Source: Acidobacteriaceae bacterium
Lineage (GTDB): Bacteria > Acidobacteriota > Terriglobia > Terriglobales > Acidobacteriaceae
Length of the DNA stretch: 64,000 bases
Assembly: GCA_030038195.1 (NCBI GenBank)
Contig: JASHPJ010000124.1
Location: forward strand, 81,451-145,450
Direction of reading: 5' to 3'
This document shows positions 16,660-26,178 of the stretch, one piece after another. Position numbers and translations under genes: made by a program. Each line of letters begins with the position of its first letter. The stretch's first letter is position 1. The notes under the pieces are model-generated. The model was given only the letters and a program-made list of their open reading frames with translations, was not told the DNA's origin and made no database searches.

Positions 16660-19600
16660 CTAAAAGAAGAGCTTGAGCGCACCCTGCAGAATGCGCGGTG
16701 GAGCGGCGCTGATGACATCGCCAAAAGTTGTGCTAAGGTCGTCGATGTCGCCATCCACTGCCTGCGGGCCGAGGAACTGTGTGTGATTGAAGACATTGAA
16801 TGCCTCCACCCGGAACAGCAGGCTCTTCGCCTCGGTAAAGGACAGGTTTTTGGCGAGCGCCATGTCATAGTTGCCCTGCCCGGGACCATAGAAAAACCGC
16901 CTCTTCGAGGTACCTGGGGTTCCCGGCGCATTCTCACTGAAATCGGCAGTGTCGAAGTAATTGTTTGCGTTCTTACGCGGGTTCCGGTTGAGCTTCAAGA
17001 GACCGCCATTGTAGTCCGGCTCATCGATACTCGAGTTGTTCACGCCATTTGGATTCGTGCCGATAAACGAGTTGTCTCCATTGTTGATCATCGTGACTGG
17101 GAAACCTGTCGAAAAGTGCGTAATTCCCGAGAGCGACCAACCTCTCGTCAAGCGGCTGGGATGAAAGAACTGATCGAAGGGAAGCTGATAGTCGTAGCTG
17201 ACGACGAAGTTGTGCTTGATGTCGTACGAAGAAATCGCATAACTCAACGCCGGCTTGAACGGGTTGACTTCCTCGCCGATATTCGATGACTGGTCCATGG
17301 ACTTACCGTACGTGTAGGAGGCGTCGAACTCGAGCCGGCCAGTCGTATGGCGCGCGCTCAACTCAAGCGCGTTATAGTTCGCGTGGCCGATGTTGGACTG
17401 CAGCGCATTGCTGCCGAAGTTGGGTCCCAACTGCTGGCGTGTGCCGTTCACGATGCCGCCTGAGGCCGGATAGTAAACCGTATCTTCGCCAAAGGCATTG
17501 CAGGTGGGCGTTCCGAACAGTACGTCGCTGGACTGGTAGAGGCTCAGGCAGAGAGCGGGATTGCCTGGATTCTCCGCAATCAGCACGCGCTCGCGGTGCG
17601 TAGCAGAGCCGATGTAGGTGGCGTCAAAGACAGTTTTGGGGCCTGCCTGGCGCTCGATCGACAGCGACCATTCTTCTGTATAGGGGGTATGGTTGTGGAT
17701 GTCGTATCCGGGAATGCCGCTGATCGGTTCGTAGGTGGCCCAGTTGATATTCGGATCGGGGTTGCTCCGTGACGAGTCAAGCGGGGCAAACGTGTATGGA
17801 AAGGGCTGGCCGTTGTTGGCTCCGTCGGCAGCGCCGATGAAGGGTGTTGCGAAGAGTGGAGGCTCGGGGCTCGAGTAGGTGGTGCCGTAAGGAGCGTTGG
17901 CCGCCAGCACTCCAATCGAAGTCGCATCGATGGCGGTATAGAACATGCCGAAGCTGGCGCGAACACTCGTCGTTCCAGGCAAGCCCGCCAGTTTACCGAG
18001 AGTGGTGTCTTGACTGGCCTGCGGAGACCATGCGATGCCGACGCGCGGCGAGAGATCCAGCTTGTCGATGGGAGCGAGCGTGTTGGGAATACCCGGATCG
18101 CCGGGGTAGAGGATTCCCGGAGGCGCGCCAGGGAAAACTACCGACTGCGCATCGGGCACGAAGGTCGAGATCTGGTTGTATTTCTCCGACCACGGCGCAA
18201 TGCGGTCCCACCGCAATCCGTAGTTGAGCGTCAGGTTCTCAAGGACATGCCAACTGTCCTGCGCGAAGACGCCGACATACTTGTTCCGGTCATAGAAGGG
18301 ATTGAGCTGGCTCTGGTTGTATTGGGCGGGCACGCCGATCAGGAAGTCTGCGAAGTCCACGCCGGTTTCCTGTCCCTGAAATACAAAATTGCCGTTGAAC
18401 TGCGCGATTGGTGCAGCGTTTACCTGATCGGCATGAAATTCCGCTCCGAACTTCATGGTGTGATTACCAAGCACCTTGGAGAAACTATCGGATGTCTGGT
18501 AGGTGTTGTTGACCTGAATGAGCTGGTTGGCGGCAGCGCCGGTCGAATAGGCGTTGAAGTTGAGGTTTTCGACGCCCTGGCTCTTGGGGTTGAGAGCGAC
18601 GATGCTGTCTGTTCCATCCGCGTTGACGAATCCCTGCGAGGCGAGGCTGACACCGAGGCCGCCGATGGGCTGGCCGAGATTGGTGTTGTCGCGCATGAAA
18701 CTCAGGTGAAACTCGTTGACCATGGTCGTGCCGAAGCTCTTCGTATCACCAAGCGTGAGAAGCTGCGCGCGCCCGGTGGTGGCGGCGGAGAAGCCGGGAA
18801 CGCTCGCGCCGCTCTGCGCGACCGGATAGGGATTGACAAGGTAGAAGTCATCGATGAAGTAGTACGCCGACATCAGTCCCCAGCGCGTGTTCCAATCGAC
18901 ACGCGATCCCGCCTTATCATCGCGCACCGTCTGGTTATAAGCAGAGGTGGCAAAACCCTTGGATGTATTGGGTGCGGGAATGTATTGCAGCATCTTCTGC
19001 GCCGGGACCGACCAGGCGCTTTGAGGAATGACCGCGTTTGGAAAGACGCAGGTGGACGTCGCAGCACAACCGGGCAGGTAGTAGGGCTCGCCCGCCGCGA
19101 CCTCGTAGCCAAGCCTTTGGGTGAGGATGTTGGCGAAATATGAGCCGCTCACGAGACCCGATAATTGGTTTCCGGCGGCTCCGGTCGTGAAATCGAGAAG
19201 ATTTCCAGTGCGATCTGCATTCGAGGGCACGGCGATGTTGCCGGTATCGATGCCCTGCGTCTGCCGAGTACCCTGGTAGTCGAGGAAGAAGAAGAGCCTG
19301 TCCTTGCGAATCGGACCGCCAAAGGTCCCGCCAAACTGGTTCTGGCGGAATGCGCCGCGCGTGGGCGAGAAATAATTGCGCGCATCAAGGTCGGTATTGC
19401 GCAGGAAGTCGAAGGCGTTGCCATGAAACTCGTTGCTCCCGGATTTCGTAACCACGCTGATCTGCCCGCCGCTGTACTCGCCGTATTCCGCGTCGAAGTT
19501 GCTGGTGATGATGCGGAACTCCGCAATCGCGTCGAGGTTGGGAATCACGGCGGTGCCGGCGTTCACGTCTTCTTCCACGTCGCTGCCGTTCACGCCGAAG

Positions 19601-20226
19601 TAATTGGCCGTTTCCCGCTGCCCGTTGACCGAGAGGTTGCCGGGATTGAGAGTCCCCGAGGGGTTCAAAATGGTTGCGCCCACATCCTGCACCGTCGTAT
19701 CAGTGATGGCGGTCTGGGGTGCAACGCCAGGCTGAAGAGACAAAAGATCCGTATAACTGCGGCCGTCGAGAGGCACTGCGGTCATCTGCCGCCCGGTAAT
19801 GACCTGGCCGATTTGTGTGCTGGCGATTTCAACATGGAGCGTGTTGTCGGCGACGGTCACACTCTGCGATACGCTGCCCATCGCAAGGGAAGCATCGAGC
19901 GTAAGCGCCGCGTTTGTATCGAGAACGATCGCTTTGCGCTCGTACTTGCCGAATCCGACAGCCTCAATATCGAGCACGTAATGTCCGACGGGAAGAACCG
20001 GAAAGGTGTAATACCCTTTGCTGTCAGTGCGGGTTTCGTAGGTCAGCCCGGTATTCGATTCCTGGACGGTGACATGCGCGCTGGCGACGACACTCCCCGA
20101 CGGATCCTTTACCGTGCCGGAGATGCTGCCGCTCACGCTGGCCCAGAGCACGTTGGCCGATAGACTCGCAGCGATGCAAACGACTCTCATGGTCTGGGCT
20201 AGAAGACGAAGGGCTCTGCTCGGCAT
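16660..20226 (-). CDS. Oar-like TonB-dependent receptor 2
   Basis: 1188 aa outer-membrane receptor. AAGGAGAG lies 5 nt upstream of the ATG at 20226. A short signal (MRVVCIAASLSANVLWA) precedes a carboxypeptidase-regulatory domain (about 32-115, SGTVKDPSGSVVASAHV), then a plug (about 125-290, with NYFGVNGSDVEEDVNAGTAV) and a long barrel ending ALKLFF with the expected terminal aromatic. The start is 35 nt from the multicopper oxidase stop, so the two are one transcript. Substrate unknown; co-expression with the oxidase argues for metal or oxidised-metal chelate uptake. Confidence 0.9.
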   Translation of the reverse strand: MPSRALRLLAQTMRVVCIAASLSANVLWASVSGSISGTVKDPSGSVVASAHVTVQESNTGLTYETRTDSKGYYTFPVLPVGHYVLDIEAVGFGKYERKAIVLDTNAALTLDASLAMGSVSQSVTVADNTLHVEIASTQIGQVITGRQMTAVPLDGRSYTDLLSLQPGVAPQTAITDTTVQDVGATILNPSGTLNPGNLSVNGQRETANYFGVNGSDVEEDVNAGTAVIPNLDAIAEFRIITSNFDAEYGEYSGGQISVVTKSGSNEFHGNAFDFLRNTDLDARNYFSPTRGAFRQNQFGGTFGGPIRKDRLFFFLDYQGTRQTQGIDTGNIAVPSNADRTGNLLDFTTGAAGNQLSGLVSGSYFANILTQRLGYEVAAGEPYYLPGCAATSTCVFPNAVIPQSAWSVPAQKMLQYIPAPNTSKGFATSAYNQTVRDDKAGSRVDWNTRWGLMSAYYFIDDFYLVNPYPVAQSGASVPGFSAATTGRAQLLTLGDTKSFGTTMVNEFHLSFMRDNTNLGQPIGGLGVSLASQGFVNADGTDSIVALNPKSQGVENLNFNAYSTGAAANQLIQVNNTYQTSDSFSKVLGNHTMKFGAEFHADQVNAAPIAQFNGNFVFQGQETGVDFADFLIGVPAQYNQSQLNPFYDRNKYVGVFAQDSWHVLENLTLNYGLRWDRIAPWSEKYNQISTFVPDAQSVVFPGAPPGILYPGDPGIPNTLAPIDKLDLSPRVGIAWSPQASQDTTLGKLAGLPGTTSVRASFGMFYTAIDATSIGVLAANAPYGTTYSSPEPPLFATPFIGAADGANNGQPFPYTFAPLDSSRSNPDPNINWATYEPISGIPGYDIHNHTPYTEEWSLSIERQAGPKTVFDATYIGSATHRERVLIAENPGNPALCLSLYQSSDVLFGTPTCNAFGEDTVYYPASGGIVNGTRQQLGPNFGSNALQSNIGHANYNALELSARHTTGRLEFDASYTYGKSMDQSSNIGEEVNPFKPALSYAISSYDIKHNFVVSYDYQLPFDQFFHPSRLTRGWSLSGITHFSTGFPVTMINNGDNSFIGTNPNGVNNSSIDEPDYNGGLLKLNRNPRKNANNYFDTADFSENAPGTPGTSKRRFFYGPGQGNYDMALAKNLSFTEAKSLLFRVEAFNVFNHTQFLGPQAVDGDIDDLSTTFGDVISAAPPRILQGALKLFF

Positions 20227-20261
20227 AATTTCTCTCCTTTACTCTCGGTGGGCAGAAGCCC

Positions 20262-22787
20262 TCACTGAATGGTGATCGGGACGTTGACGCTGGTCTGGTA
20301 CTGGGACGACCCGCTGCCTGCAGCGCCCGTGACAACGACCGTATAAGTGCCTTTCGCGGTTCCGGGATCAGTCTTTGCCGAACCGCCGCATCCCACGACG
20401 GTGAAGGCAATCGCAAGGATTGCCAATATACCCAGCGCGGCGTTGCGACCTTTGCGCCGCGGCAAGATCAGCAGGACGACACATGCCAGGCTCGCGCCTC
20501 CACCAGCCATCAGCCATCCCGGCCGGCTATTCAATCGGCTGCTGGCCGGATGCGCCGGCGTGGTGTTGACCGTGAGTTGCACGGTGCCCGTGCCGGTGAT
20601 CGAGTTGGGATTGACGAAGCATGCGCTTTCGGTAAGGTTCGACGGCAGTGTGCAACTGAGATCGATGAGGGTGGTGTAGTTGTTGGCAACGTTGACGCTG
20701 ACATTGGCGATTGCCGCTGCTCCGACGGCTGCGGCCGTACCTGAAGAGGTCAGCCCAAACGGCGAGACCGTAATGGGGATCGAGGGTGAAGTCGTTTCGG
20801 TGTAAGTCGTATCTCCCTCATAGAATGCTGCCAGGTTATTGCTGCCCACGTTTCCGTCCACTGCCGTGGTCAGCGTCGCCTGTCCGTCGGTGATGGTTGC
20901 GGGATCGCCGACATTTTCTCCATTCAACTGGAACTGCACGAGACCCGTGGGCATCGGATTGTCCGTGCTTGCATCCACGACGTTCGCCGTCAGCGTGACG
21001 TTCTGATTGGGTGCGATGCTGGAAGCAGAGGCGGTCACGGCCGCTATCGCAGCCGAACCCTGCGGCAGCACCTGGATCTCGCCCATCATGCCGCCGTCTT
21101 CGTGCTCCAGAATGTGGCAGTGATAGACGAAAGTCCCAACAATGTTCGGATCGCTGAAGTCCATGCGGACGGTAATGCTGTGGTACGGTCCGGTGCCGCT
21201 CCAGTAAGGAATGTCCATGGTGTCGCGCAGAGCCGGATCGTTCACCGGCTGACCGTCAATAGCCAGGACCTGGAAGTGAAGCTGGTGAATATGGAAGACG
21301 TGATCTTCCTGTGCCCTGTTCTCGACCGTCCAGTCTTCCACCGTTCCCGCATGGACGACGATGTTCGGCGCCTGGTCCATGGTGAAGAGCGTGGGCGTCT
21401 GTCCTTCTTCCGTGATGTAAAAGTTCGTGGGGCTATTCGGATCTGCCGGGTTCTGGAGTACTTCAGAGAAATACAGGTTGCGGTGAGCCACCGGTGTAAG
21501 GTTGGCCAGGCTATGGTAGAGCGTGGTATTCACTGCGCTGACCTGGGATGGGACCTGCGCCGGAGCCGGAGCGTCATTCTGGCTTACGATGTTGGCGATG
21601 GGACGTGTCGGATCATAATCTCCATCCGGGCCGGTGTTCTGGTATTGCGTGACCAGTTGCGCCTGGTCGCCGACATTGGGCGTCATGACGACAAACTCGG
21701 CGCGCGCACCGGGTCCCATCTGGATCGTGGTCTGGCTATTGCCGCCTCCTGAAGACACGGGATAGCCGTCCATGGAGTACACCTGCATCGGCTGAGGTGT
21801 TCCGTTCACGATGTACTGGAGGTTGAGGATGGTGTCGGCTGCGCTGTTCACAACGCGCCACAGTTCCTGCTCTTCCGGAAGGGTCTCGATCACCGCTGGC
21901 GTGTAGCTCGGATAAGTGACTGGCACGTAGTTGATCGAGAGATCCCACGCCGGGATATTTGCGTTATTGGCTTCCGATGCCGGCAGGTTCTGGTCGCGGA
22001 TCACCAGTGTCCGCTCGGGCATTCCAGCCAGGGACGGATAGACGTTCTGGATGCCCTGAACGATCAGGGCGCCGGTCGCTCCGCCCTGTACCTGGCTCTC
22101 GGAGATGCCGTGCGGATGCGGGTGATACCAGTAAAGGCCGGGCGGCTCGGTGGCGGGAATCGTCACGTTGTAGTCGAAGCTCTCACCCGGCTGAACCAGC
22201 GTATGAATGACCTCATCCTGTCCGCATACCGGAGCGATGTTCGTTCCATGGAAGTGGATGTTGGTGACGTTTGTCCCCATCGTGCCGTTGCAGGCCGGGC
22301 TGGCGCCGGTGATGGCGTCATTCGAGAGTGTCATCTTCATGCTGGCCATGTTGTCGCTTACACTCGACGCCGGGACCATGGGAAGCTCGTTCTGAAAATG
22401 GATGATCAGGTTGTCGCCGGGATTAACAACCAGTGTCGGCGATTCAAGCCCGGTATTCGTGACATAGCAATACCGGACGAGCCCCTGCGAATCGGTCACC
22501 GTGTAGAAACCGATCGTGACTTCGAGCACTCCATTCTGGCTCTGCAGCACGGGAGGGTCGATCACGGTCGATCCGGCAGTGTATCGGGCACATACCTGGT
22601 CGGCAGTGGTTGTGCCGCTCGCCGCAGGCGAAGTCAGCCTAGTGAGATCCTGAGCAGAGACCGCGCCACGGCCGGGATACTTGCGCTGGGCATGCACAGG
22701 GAGTGCAACCGCAAGCAAAAAGGCAACGAACAGGAAAGGGAAAAAGACGCGATCGCGCCACGCGGGCGTCAGCAAGGTACGGTTCAT
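20262..22787 (-). CDS. Multicopper oxidase with Ig-like and membrane C-terminal extension
   Basis: 841 aa, exported (hydrophobic N-terminus ending AVALPVHAQ). All four copper motifs are visible: HFHGTN (about 181), HPHPHG (about 224), HVFHIHQLHF (about 497-506) and HCHILEHEDGGMM (about 555-567), so types 1, 2 and 3 sites look complete. The family oxidises phenols or metals such as Cu(I), Fe(II) or Mn(II) with O2. After the cupredoxin domains come an Ig-like domain (about 580-690), then a hydrophobic segment with PRRKGR on one side and a second hydrophobic run ending in GCGG, and a final beta-rich tail. That tail is unusual for this enzyme and would anchor it at a membrane. First gene of the minus-strand metal operon. 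Confidence 0.9.
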   Translation of the reverse strand: MNRTLLTPAWRDRVFFPFLFVAFLLAVALPVHAQRKYPGRGAVSAQDLTRLTSPAASGTTTADQVCARYTAGSTVIDPPVLQSQNGVLEVTIGFYTVTDSQGLVRYCYVTNTGLESPTLVVNPGDNLIIHFQNELPMVPASSVSDNMASMKMTLSNDAITGASPACNGTMGTNVTNIHFHGTNIAPVCGQDEVIHTLVQPGESFDYNVTIPATEPPGLYWYHPHPHGISESQVQGGATGALIVQGIQNVYPSLAGMPERTLVIRDQNLPASEANNANIPAWDLSINYVPVTYPSYTPAVIETLPEEQELWRVVNSAADTILNLQYIVNGTPQPMQVYSMDGYPVSSGGGNSQTTIQMGPGARAEFVVMTPNVGDQAQLVTQYQNTGPDGDYDPTRPIANIVSQNDAPAPAQVPSQVSAVNTTLYHSLANLTPVAHRNLYFSEVLQNPADPNSPTNFYITEEGQTPTLFTMDQAPNIVVHAGTVEDWTVENRAQEDHVFHIHQLHFQVLAIDGQPVNDPALRDTMDIPYWSGTGPYHSITVRMDFSDPNIVGTFVYHCHILEHEDGGMMGEIQVLPQGSAAIAAVTASASSIAPNQNVTLTANVVDASTDNPMPTGLVQFQLNGENVGDPATITDGQATLTTAVDGNVGSNNLAAFYEGDTTYTETTSPSIPITVSPFGLTSSGTAAAVGAAAIANVSVNVANNYTTLIDLSCTLPSNLTESACFVNPNSITGTGTVQLTVNTTPAHPASSRLNSRPGWLMAGGGASLACVVLLILPRRKGRNAALGILAILAIAFTVVGCGGSAKTDPGTAKGTYTVVVTGAAGSGSSQYQTSVNVPITIQ

Positions 22788-23118
22788 CTGCTCTGCCTCA
22801 CAAGTGACTTGTCGTGAAGATCAAGAACTTCACGAGAGTTGAAACTTCGCGGGCAGGATCCCTATAGTGGGGGCAGCCCGCAGTCGATTCGGCTGTGGTT
22901 CCCAGGTTCTCGCGGTTCTCCGCCAAGAGTTAGCTGCAGGAACCTGGTCTGACCTTCCGTTAGAAGCACTTCCCAGGGGCTGATCTATCCTTTATCCTGT
23001 ACCCAGTCGTCAGCCCTGTGGGTTGTCGATCTCCGGGCCCCCGTGGCGCTTCGCCAAAAAGACTGCCGCGGGGGTTCCGTTTCTCAAAGAGTTTCCGGCG
23101 TACGTACACGTTCTTTCT
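22788..23118. other. Promoter region of the multicopper oxidase operon and 3' flank of fur
   Basis: About 330 nt without a gene. Contains repeat copy B (23022-23070). I could not pick a convincing promoter. Confidence 0.4.
23022..23070 (+). repeat. Dispersed 45-bp repeat, copy B
   Basis: GTTGTCGATCTCCGGG followed by CCCCGTGGCGCTTCGCC and AAAAAGACTGCCGCG. It contains two small hairpins, around CGGGCCCCCG and GGCGCTTCGCC. Lies between the multicopper oxidase start and the end of the Fur-family gene. Confidence 0.8.
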
Positions 23119-23625
23119 TCAGGGTGCTTGAGATTGTTTCCTCCGGCTCGCTTCTGCGGCGCAATCGGCACAGTAGCCGCCAATCTCCAGACGCGTGGTT
23201 TCGATCCTAACTCCTTGTTCCTGAGAGACCTGCTGCTTGAGCTGCTCAAAGAGAGGCGAAGCCAGTTCCGTGATCCGTCCGCAGCCGAAGCAAGCGAAGT
23301 GAAAGTGCTCGTTCCCGGTCCGGGCTTCGTAGTAGTGCATTTCGCCGCGCAGATGCATCAGGTCGAGCTCATCGACCAGCCCCGCTTTCTTCAGCAGATC
23401 CAGCGTCCGGTACACGGTGGCTCGGTCGATTCGCATCCGCTGCCGGGCAGCTTCCAGAAGGCCCGCAGCGTCCAAATGGCGGCTCGATTCTTCCAGGATC
23501 TCAAGCAGTGCGCGACGCCGGGGTGTGAGGCGGACTCCGTGTGCAGCCAACCGCTCACTCAATGGCTCCCGTGCGGGATTTCGTGCTCGCAGATAATGCG
23601 ACTGAGTCGCATTCTGTAAAACCAT
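23119..23625 (-). CDS. Fur-family metalloregulator
   Basis: 168 aa from the ATG at 23625 (AGGAG 8 nt upstream); the open frame upstream to 23721 is unlikely to be translated. N-terminal winged helix with GVRLTPRRRALLEILE, the recognition helix RIDRATVYRTLDLLKKAGLV, then the metal/dimer domain with HFHFACFGCGRITE and a C-terminal GYCADC: two CxxC pairs forming the structural zinc site and His residues for the sensory site. Family members repress iron, zinc or other metal uptake genes. Neighbours (Cys-free S4 paralog, receptors, bacterioferritin) fit a Zur- or Fur-like sensor; sequence alone does not decide which metal. Divergent from the AraC-type gene. Confidence 0.92.
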   Translation of the reverse strand: MVLQNATQSHYLRARNPAREPLSERLAAHGVRLTPRRRALLEILEESSRHLDAAGLLEAARQRMRIDRATVYRTLDLLKKAGLVDELDLMHLRGEMHYYEARTGNEHFHFACFGCGRITELASPLFEQLKQQVSQEQGVRIETTRLEIGGYCADCAAEASRRKQSQAP

Positions 23626-23747
23626 GAGAACTTCTCCTACTCTCGGTGGTTGAATTCGGACCCTTTTGATCGTATATAGATTATGACAAAAATTTCGGCT
23701 TGGCTTCGCCGTTTCTGTCAATCTTTACGTGAAAACTGCCAAATTCG

Positions 23748-24566
23748 ATGGAAAGAAGTACCAACCACCACTTCTACCAGACCGTGCCTCGTCCTGTTGG
23801 GGCCATGGCAAAGTCATGGCCAAGCGGTTATCCAGGGTTCCTGCACAGCCATCCGCGTGCTCAGTTCCTCTATGCCGAGCTGGGAACGATGAAGGTGACG
23901 ACGGACCGTGGCACGTGGATCATACCCCCGCATCGCGCGGTCTGGTTTCCTCCGAACTATCCTCATCAAACCGGCACCCTCACGGCAGTCGAAATGCGTA
24001 CTCTTTATATTCGGCCGGATGCCTGCCCACCGCATGCTCCACAGGAGCCCTGCGTCATTCAGGTTTCACCGCTGCTGCGTGAGCTGGTGCGCCGCGCCAC
24101 GATGATGCCGGTCGAATATGACGAACAGGGCCACGACGGCAGGATCATTGTCCTGTTGCTGGACGAGATCCACTGGTCGCGCGCCCACGTTCCGACAATG
24201 CCACGGCTGCTGGATTCGCGTCTCCTGGCCATTGAACGCGAGCTCGCAGCGAACCCTGGCGACTCGCGAACGCTCGAAGAATGGGCCGGCGTGGCGGGAG
24301 CCTCTCCACGCACTCTGGCGAGGCTCTTTCTGCGCGAGACCGGTATGACCTTCCGTTCCTGGCGAGAGCAATTCCGCGCCTCGGTTGCTGTTTCGCGGCT
24401 CGTGAACGGCAGCTCGATCACCGCTCTTGCCAGTGAGTTCGGCTATGAGACGGCGGGCGCTTTCACCACCATGTTCCGGCGCGTGATGGGTATGACCCCG
24501 AGCCAGTTTTTGTCCGAGTCCTTCAGTGGAAGCAGGTCTTCATCGAGTTCGCAAACACCGGGCTGA
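23748..24566 (+). CDS. AraC-family transcriptional regulator with cupin N-domain
   Basis: 272 aa. The N-terminal half is cupin-like (GFLHSHPRAQFLYAELG, with the His pair of the fold, and VWFPPNYPHQTG); the C-terminal 100 residues are the double helix-turn-helix of AraC regulators, with LEEWAGVAGASPRTLARLF and ITALASEFGYETAGAFTTMFRRVMGMTPSQ. No good ribosome-binding site precedes ATG 23748; an ATG at 23805 is an alternative. Divergently placed to fur with about 120 nt between, so both may share a control region. Confidence 0.88.
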   Translation: MERSTNHHFYQTVPRPVGAMAKSWPSGYPGFLHSHPRAQFLYAELGTMKVTTDRGTWIIPPHRAVWFPPNYPHQTGTLTAVEMRTLYIRPDACPPHAPQEPCVIQVSPLLRELVRRATMMPVEYDEQGHDGRIIVLLLDEIHWSRAHVPTMPRLLDSRLLAIERELAANPGDSRTLEEWAGVAGASPRTLARLFLRETGMTFRSWREQFRASVAVSRLVNGSSITALASEFGYETAGAFTTMFRRVMGMTPSQFLSESFSGSRSSSSSQTPG

Positions 24567-24670
24567 TCTGGTGTTCCCGCGTGTTCTTCGCAACCGGTCC
24601 GGCTCCCTTTTCCAACTCGACTTACAAGGGGGTTCCCTGAACGAAGGTCTCGGTATTAGGATGGAGCATC

Positions 24671-25144
24671 ATGAAGGGAAACGCGAAAGTTCTTGAAAGA
24701 CTGAACCAGGCCCTGCGGGACGAATTGACGGCGATCAACCAGTACTTTCTCCATGCGGAGATGTGCGAAAACTGGCGTTACGAGCGCTTGGCCAAGTACA
24801 TCAAAAAGCAGTCCATCGATGAAATGCGGCACGCGGAAAGACTGATGGAGCGCATCTTGTTTCTGGATGGGACGCCCAACATGGATCATCTTGATCTCAC
24901 CATCGGCTCGGGCGTCCGGGAGATGATTAACTCCGATCTCAAGCTCGAGCTGGGCGCCGTCGCTTCCTATAACGAATCTATTCGAATCTGTGTCGAAAAT
25001 CAGGACAACGGCTCGCGGGATATCTTCGTCTCTCTGCTGAAGGACGAAGAAGGGCACGTGGATTGGCTGGAGGCGCAGCTCCATCAGATTCAGGAAGTGG
25101 GGTACGAGCGCTACCTGAGCATGCAGATGGAGGAAGAAGCGTAG
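24671..25144 (+). CDS. bfr: Bacterioferritin
   Basis: 157 aa, full length. The diiron ferroxidase ligands are all present: Glu18, Glu51, His54, Glu93, Glu126 or Glu127, and His129; Met52, which binds the inter-subunit haem, is in SIDEMRHAER. It stores iron as a 24-subunit shell and detoxifies peroxide. GGAG precedes the ATG. It has no visible operon partner but sits next to the Fur-family and AraC-type regulators, as iron storage genes often do. Confidence 0.96.
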   Translation: MKGNAKVLERLNQALRDELTAINQYFLHAEMCENWRYERLAKYIKKQSIDEMRHAERLMERILFLDGTPNMDHLDLTIGSGVREMINSDLKLELGAVASYNESIRICVENQDNGSRDIFVSLLKDEEGHVDWLEAQLHQIQEVGYERYLSMQMEEEA

Positions 25145-25427
25145 CGGAACGCTGGCGATACTGCCGACAGTCATCGCCTGGAAGCACTGCTATCGGAAGA
25201 AAGATAGCTGGGCAAGTTGTAGAACGAAAAAGACAATCTTCCTCTTGTCTGAATTCAGCATTTGGATTATCGTGGAAGCAATGCGGATCATTTTGGTCCG
25301 AATTTAGGAATGCACTGCCGTAGAGTCTTTTGGCGAAGCGCTGCGGCAGCGCGGAGATCGGCGATGAGGGCTGAAGAGTTGGCAGAGAGCCAGCTTTGCC
25401 GTCTTCGTCCATCCAGGAGACGGCTGC
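25145..25427. other. Gap bfr - rpsD paralog
   Basis: No gene. Contains repeat copy C (25324-25365), about 60 nt before the S4 paralog start. Confidence 0.4.
25324..25365 (-). repeat. Dispersed 45-bp repeat, copy C (inverted)
   Basis: Plus strand reads AGTCTTTTGGCGAAGCG, then CTGCGGCAG, then CGGAGATCGGCGAT: the reverse complement of copy B's two blocks with a different, itself palindromic, middle. Confidence 0.75.
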
Positions 25428-26051
25428 ATGAGCGAACGGAAGAAGTTCCGTATCCAGCGTTCGCTGGGAATCGAACTGCCAGGCCTGGGCAAACCGGGCG
25501 CGCTTGAAAAACGAAATTACCCGCCTGGGCAACATGGCCGCCTACAAAAACGCAGGATCACCCAGTTTGGCGCGCAACTATACGAAAAACAGAAGCTGCT
25601 CTTCCACTATGGCCTGCGCGAAGAGCAGCTCCGCCGCTTTGTCCGCAAGGCAAAGAGCCTGAACGCGTCGAACTGGATGGAGAGCCTGATCGGCCTTCTG
25701 GAACGGCGTCTCGACAATGTCGTCTTCCGGCTTGGTTTTGCCCGCAGCATCGCCGGCGCGCGCCAGCTTGTTTCTCACGGGCACATTTTCGTCAACGGCC
25801 GTCGTCAGACAATCGGCTCGATGGTGCTTCGCATCGGCGAGCGGGTGCATCTGAGCGAACGGGCAAAACAGATGACAGCCGTGCAGAGCGCGCGGGAGAA
25901 TCCGCGCCTGGATCTACCGTCCTATCTCCAATTCGATAATCCGGCAACAAAGGAGTCCGGCATGATCCTCGCTTTTCCCGGCGTCGGTCATGTTCCCTTC
26001 GAATTCAGCGCGGCGCAGGTAGCCGAGTATTACGCCAAACGAGGCGTGTAG
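25428..26051 (+). CDS. rpsD: Ribosomal protein S4 paralog lacking zinc cysteines (C-minus type)
   Basis: 207 aa. Matches S4 from PPGQHGR onward: LYEKQKLLFHYGLREEQLRRF, LLERRLDNVVFRLGFARS and the S4 RNA-binding domain ARQLVSHGHIFVNGRR. The N-terminus, where zinc-binding S4 has four Cys, is RIQRSLGIELPG with none. Bacteria often keep such a C-minus copy for zinc shortage under Zur control, and a Fur-family gene is 1.8 kb away. The usual rpsD lies in the ribosomal alpha operon, absent here, so this is most likely an extra copy. Zinc control is inference. Confidence 0.88.
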   Translation: MSERKKFRIQRSLGIELPGLGKPGALEKRNYPPGQHGRLQKRRITQFGAQLYEKQKLLFHYGLREEQLRRFVRKAKSLNASNWMESLIGLLERRLDNVVFRLGFARSIAGARQLVSHGHIFVNGRRQTIGSMVLRIGERVHLSERAKQMTAVQSARENPRLDLPSYLQFDNPATKESGMILAFPGVGHVPFEFSAAQVAEYYAKRGV

Positions 26052-26081
26052 TGTGTGTTTTTTGAAAAGCTCTCCCAGGGA

Positions 26082-26124
26082 AGTCTTTTGGCGAAGCGCC
26101 CGATGAGAGCGGAGATCGATAACC
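26082..26124 (-). repeat. Dispersed 45-bp repeat, copy D (inverted)
   Basis: Plus strand AGTCTTTTGGCGAAGCGCC, a short variable middle, then GCGGAGATCGATAACC. Lies 55 nt before the ATG of the TonB-dependent receptor. Confidence 0.75.
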
Positions 26125-26178
26125 AGGCGGTGCAGTTGTTCACCCAATTGCGCTGCTGCAGCTTGGAAAGGCGCGACT

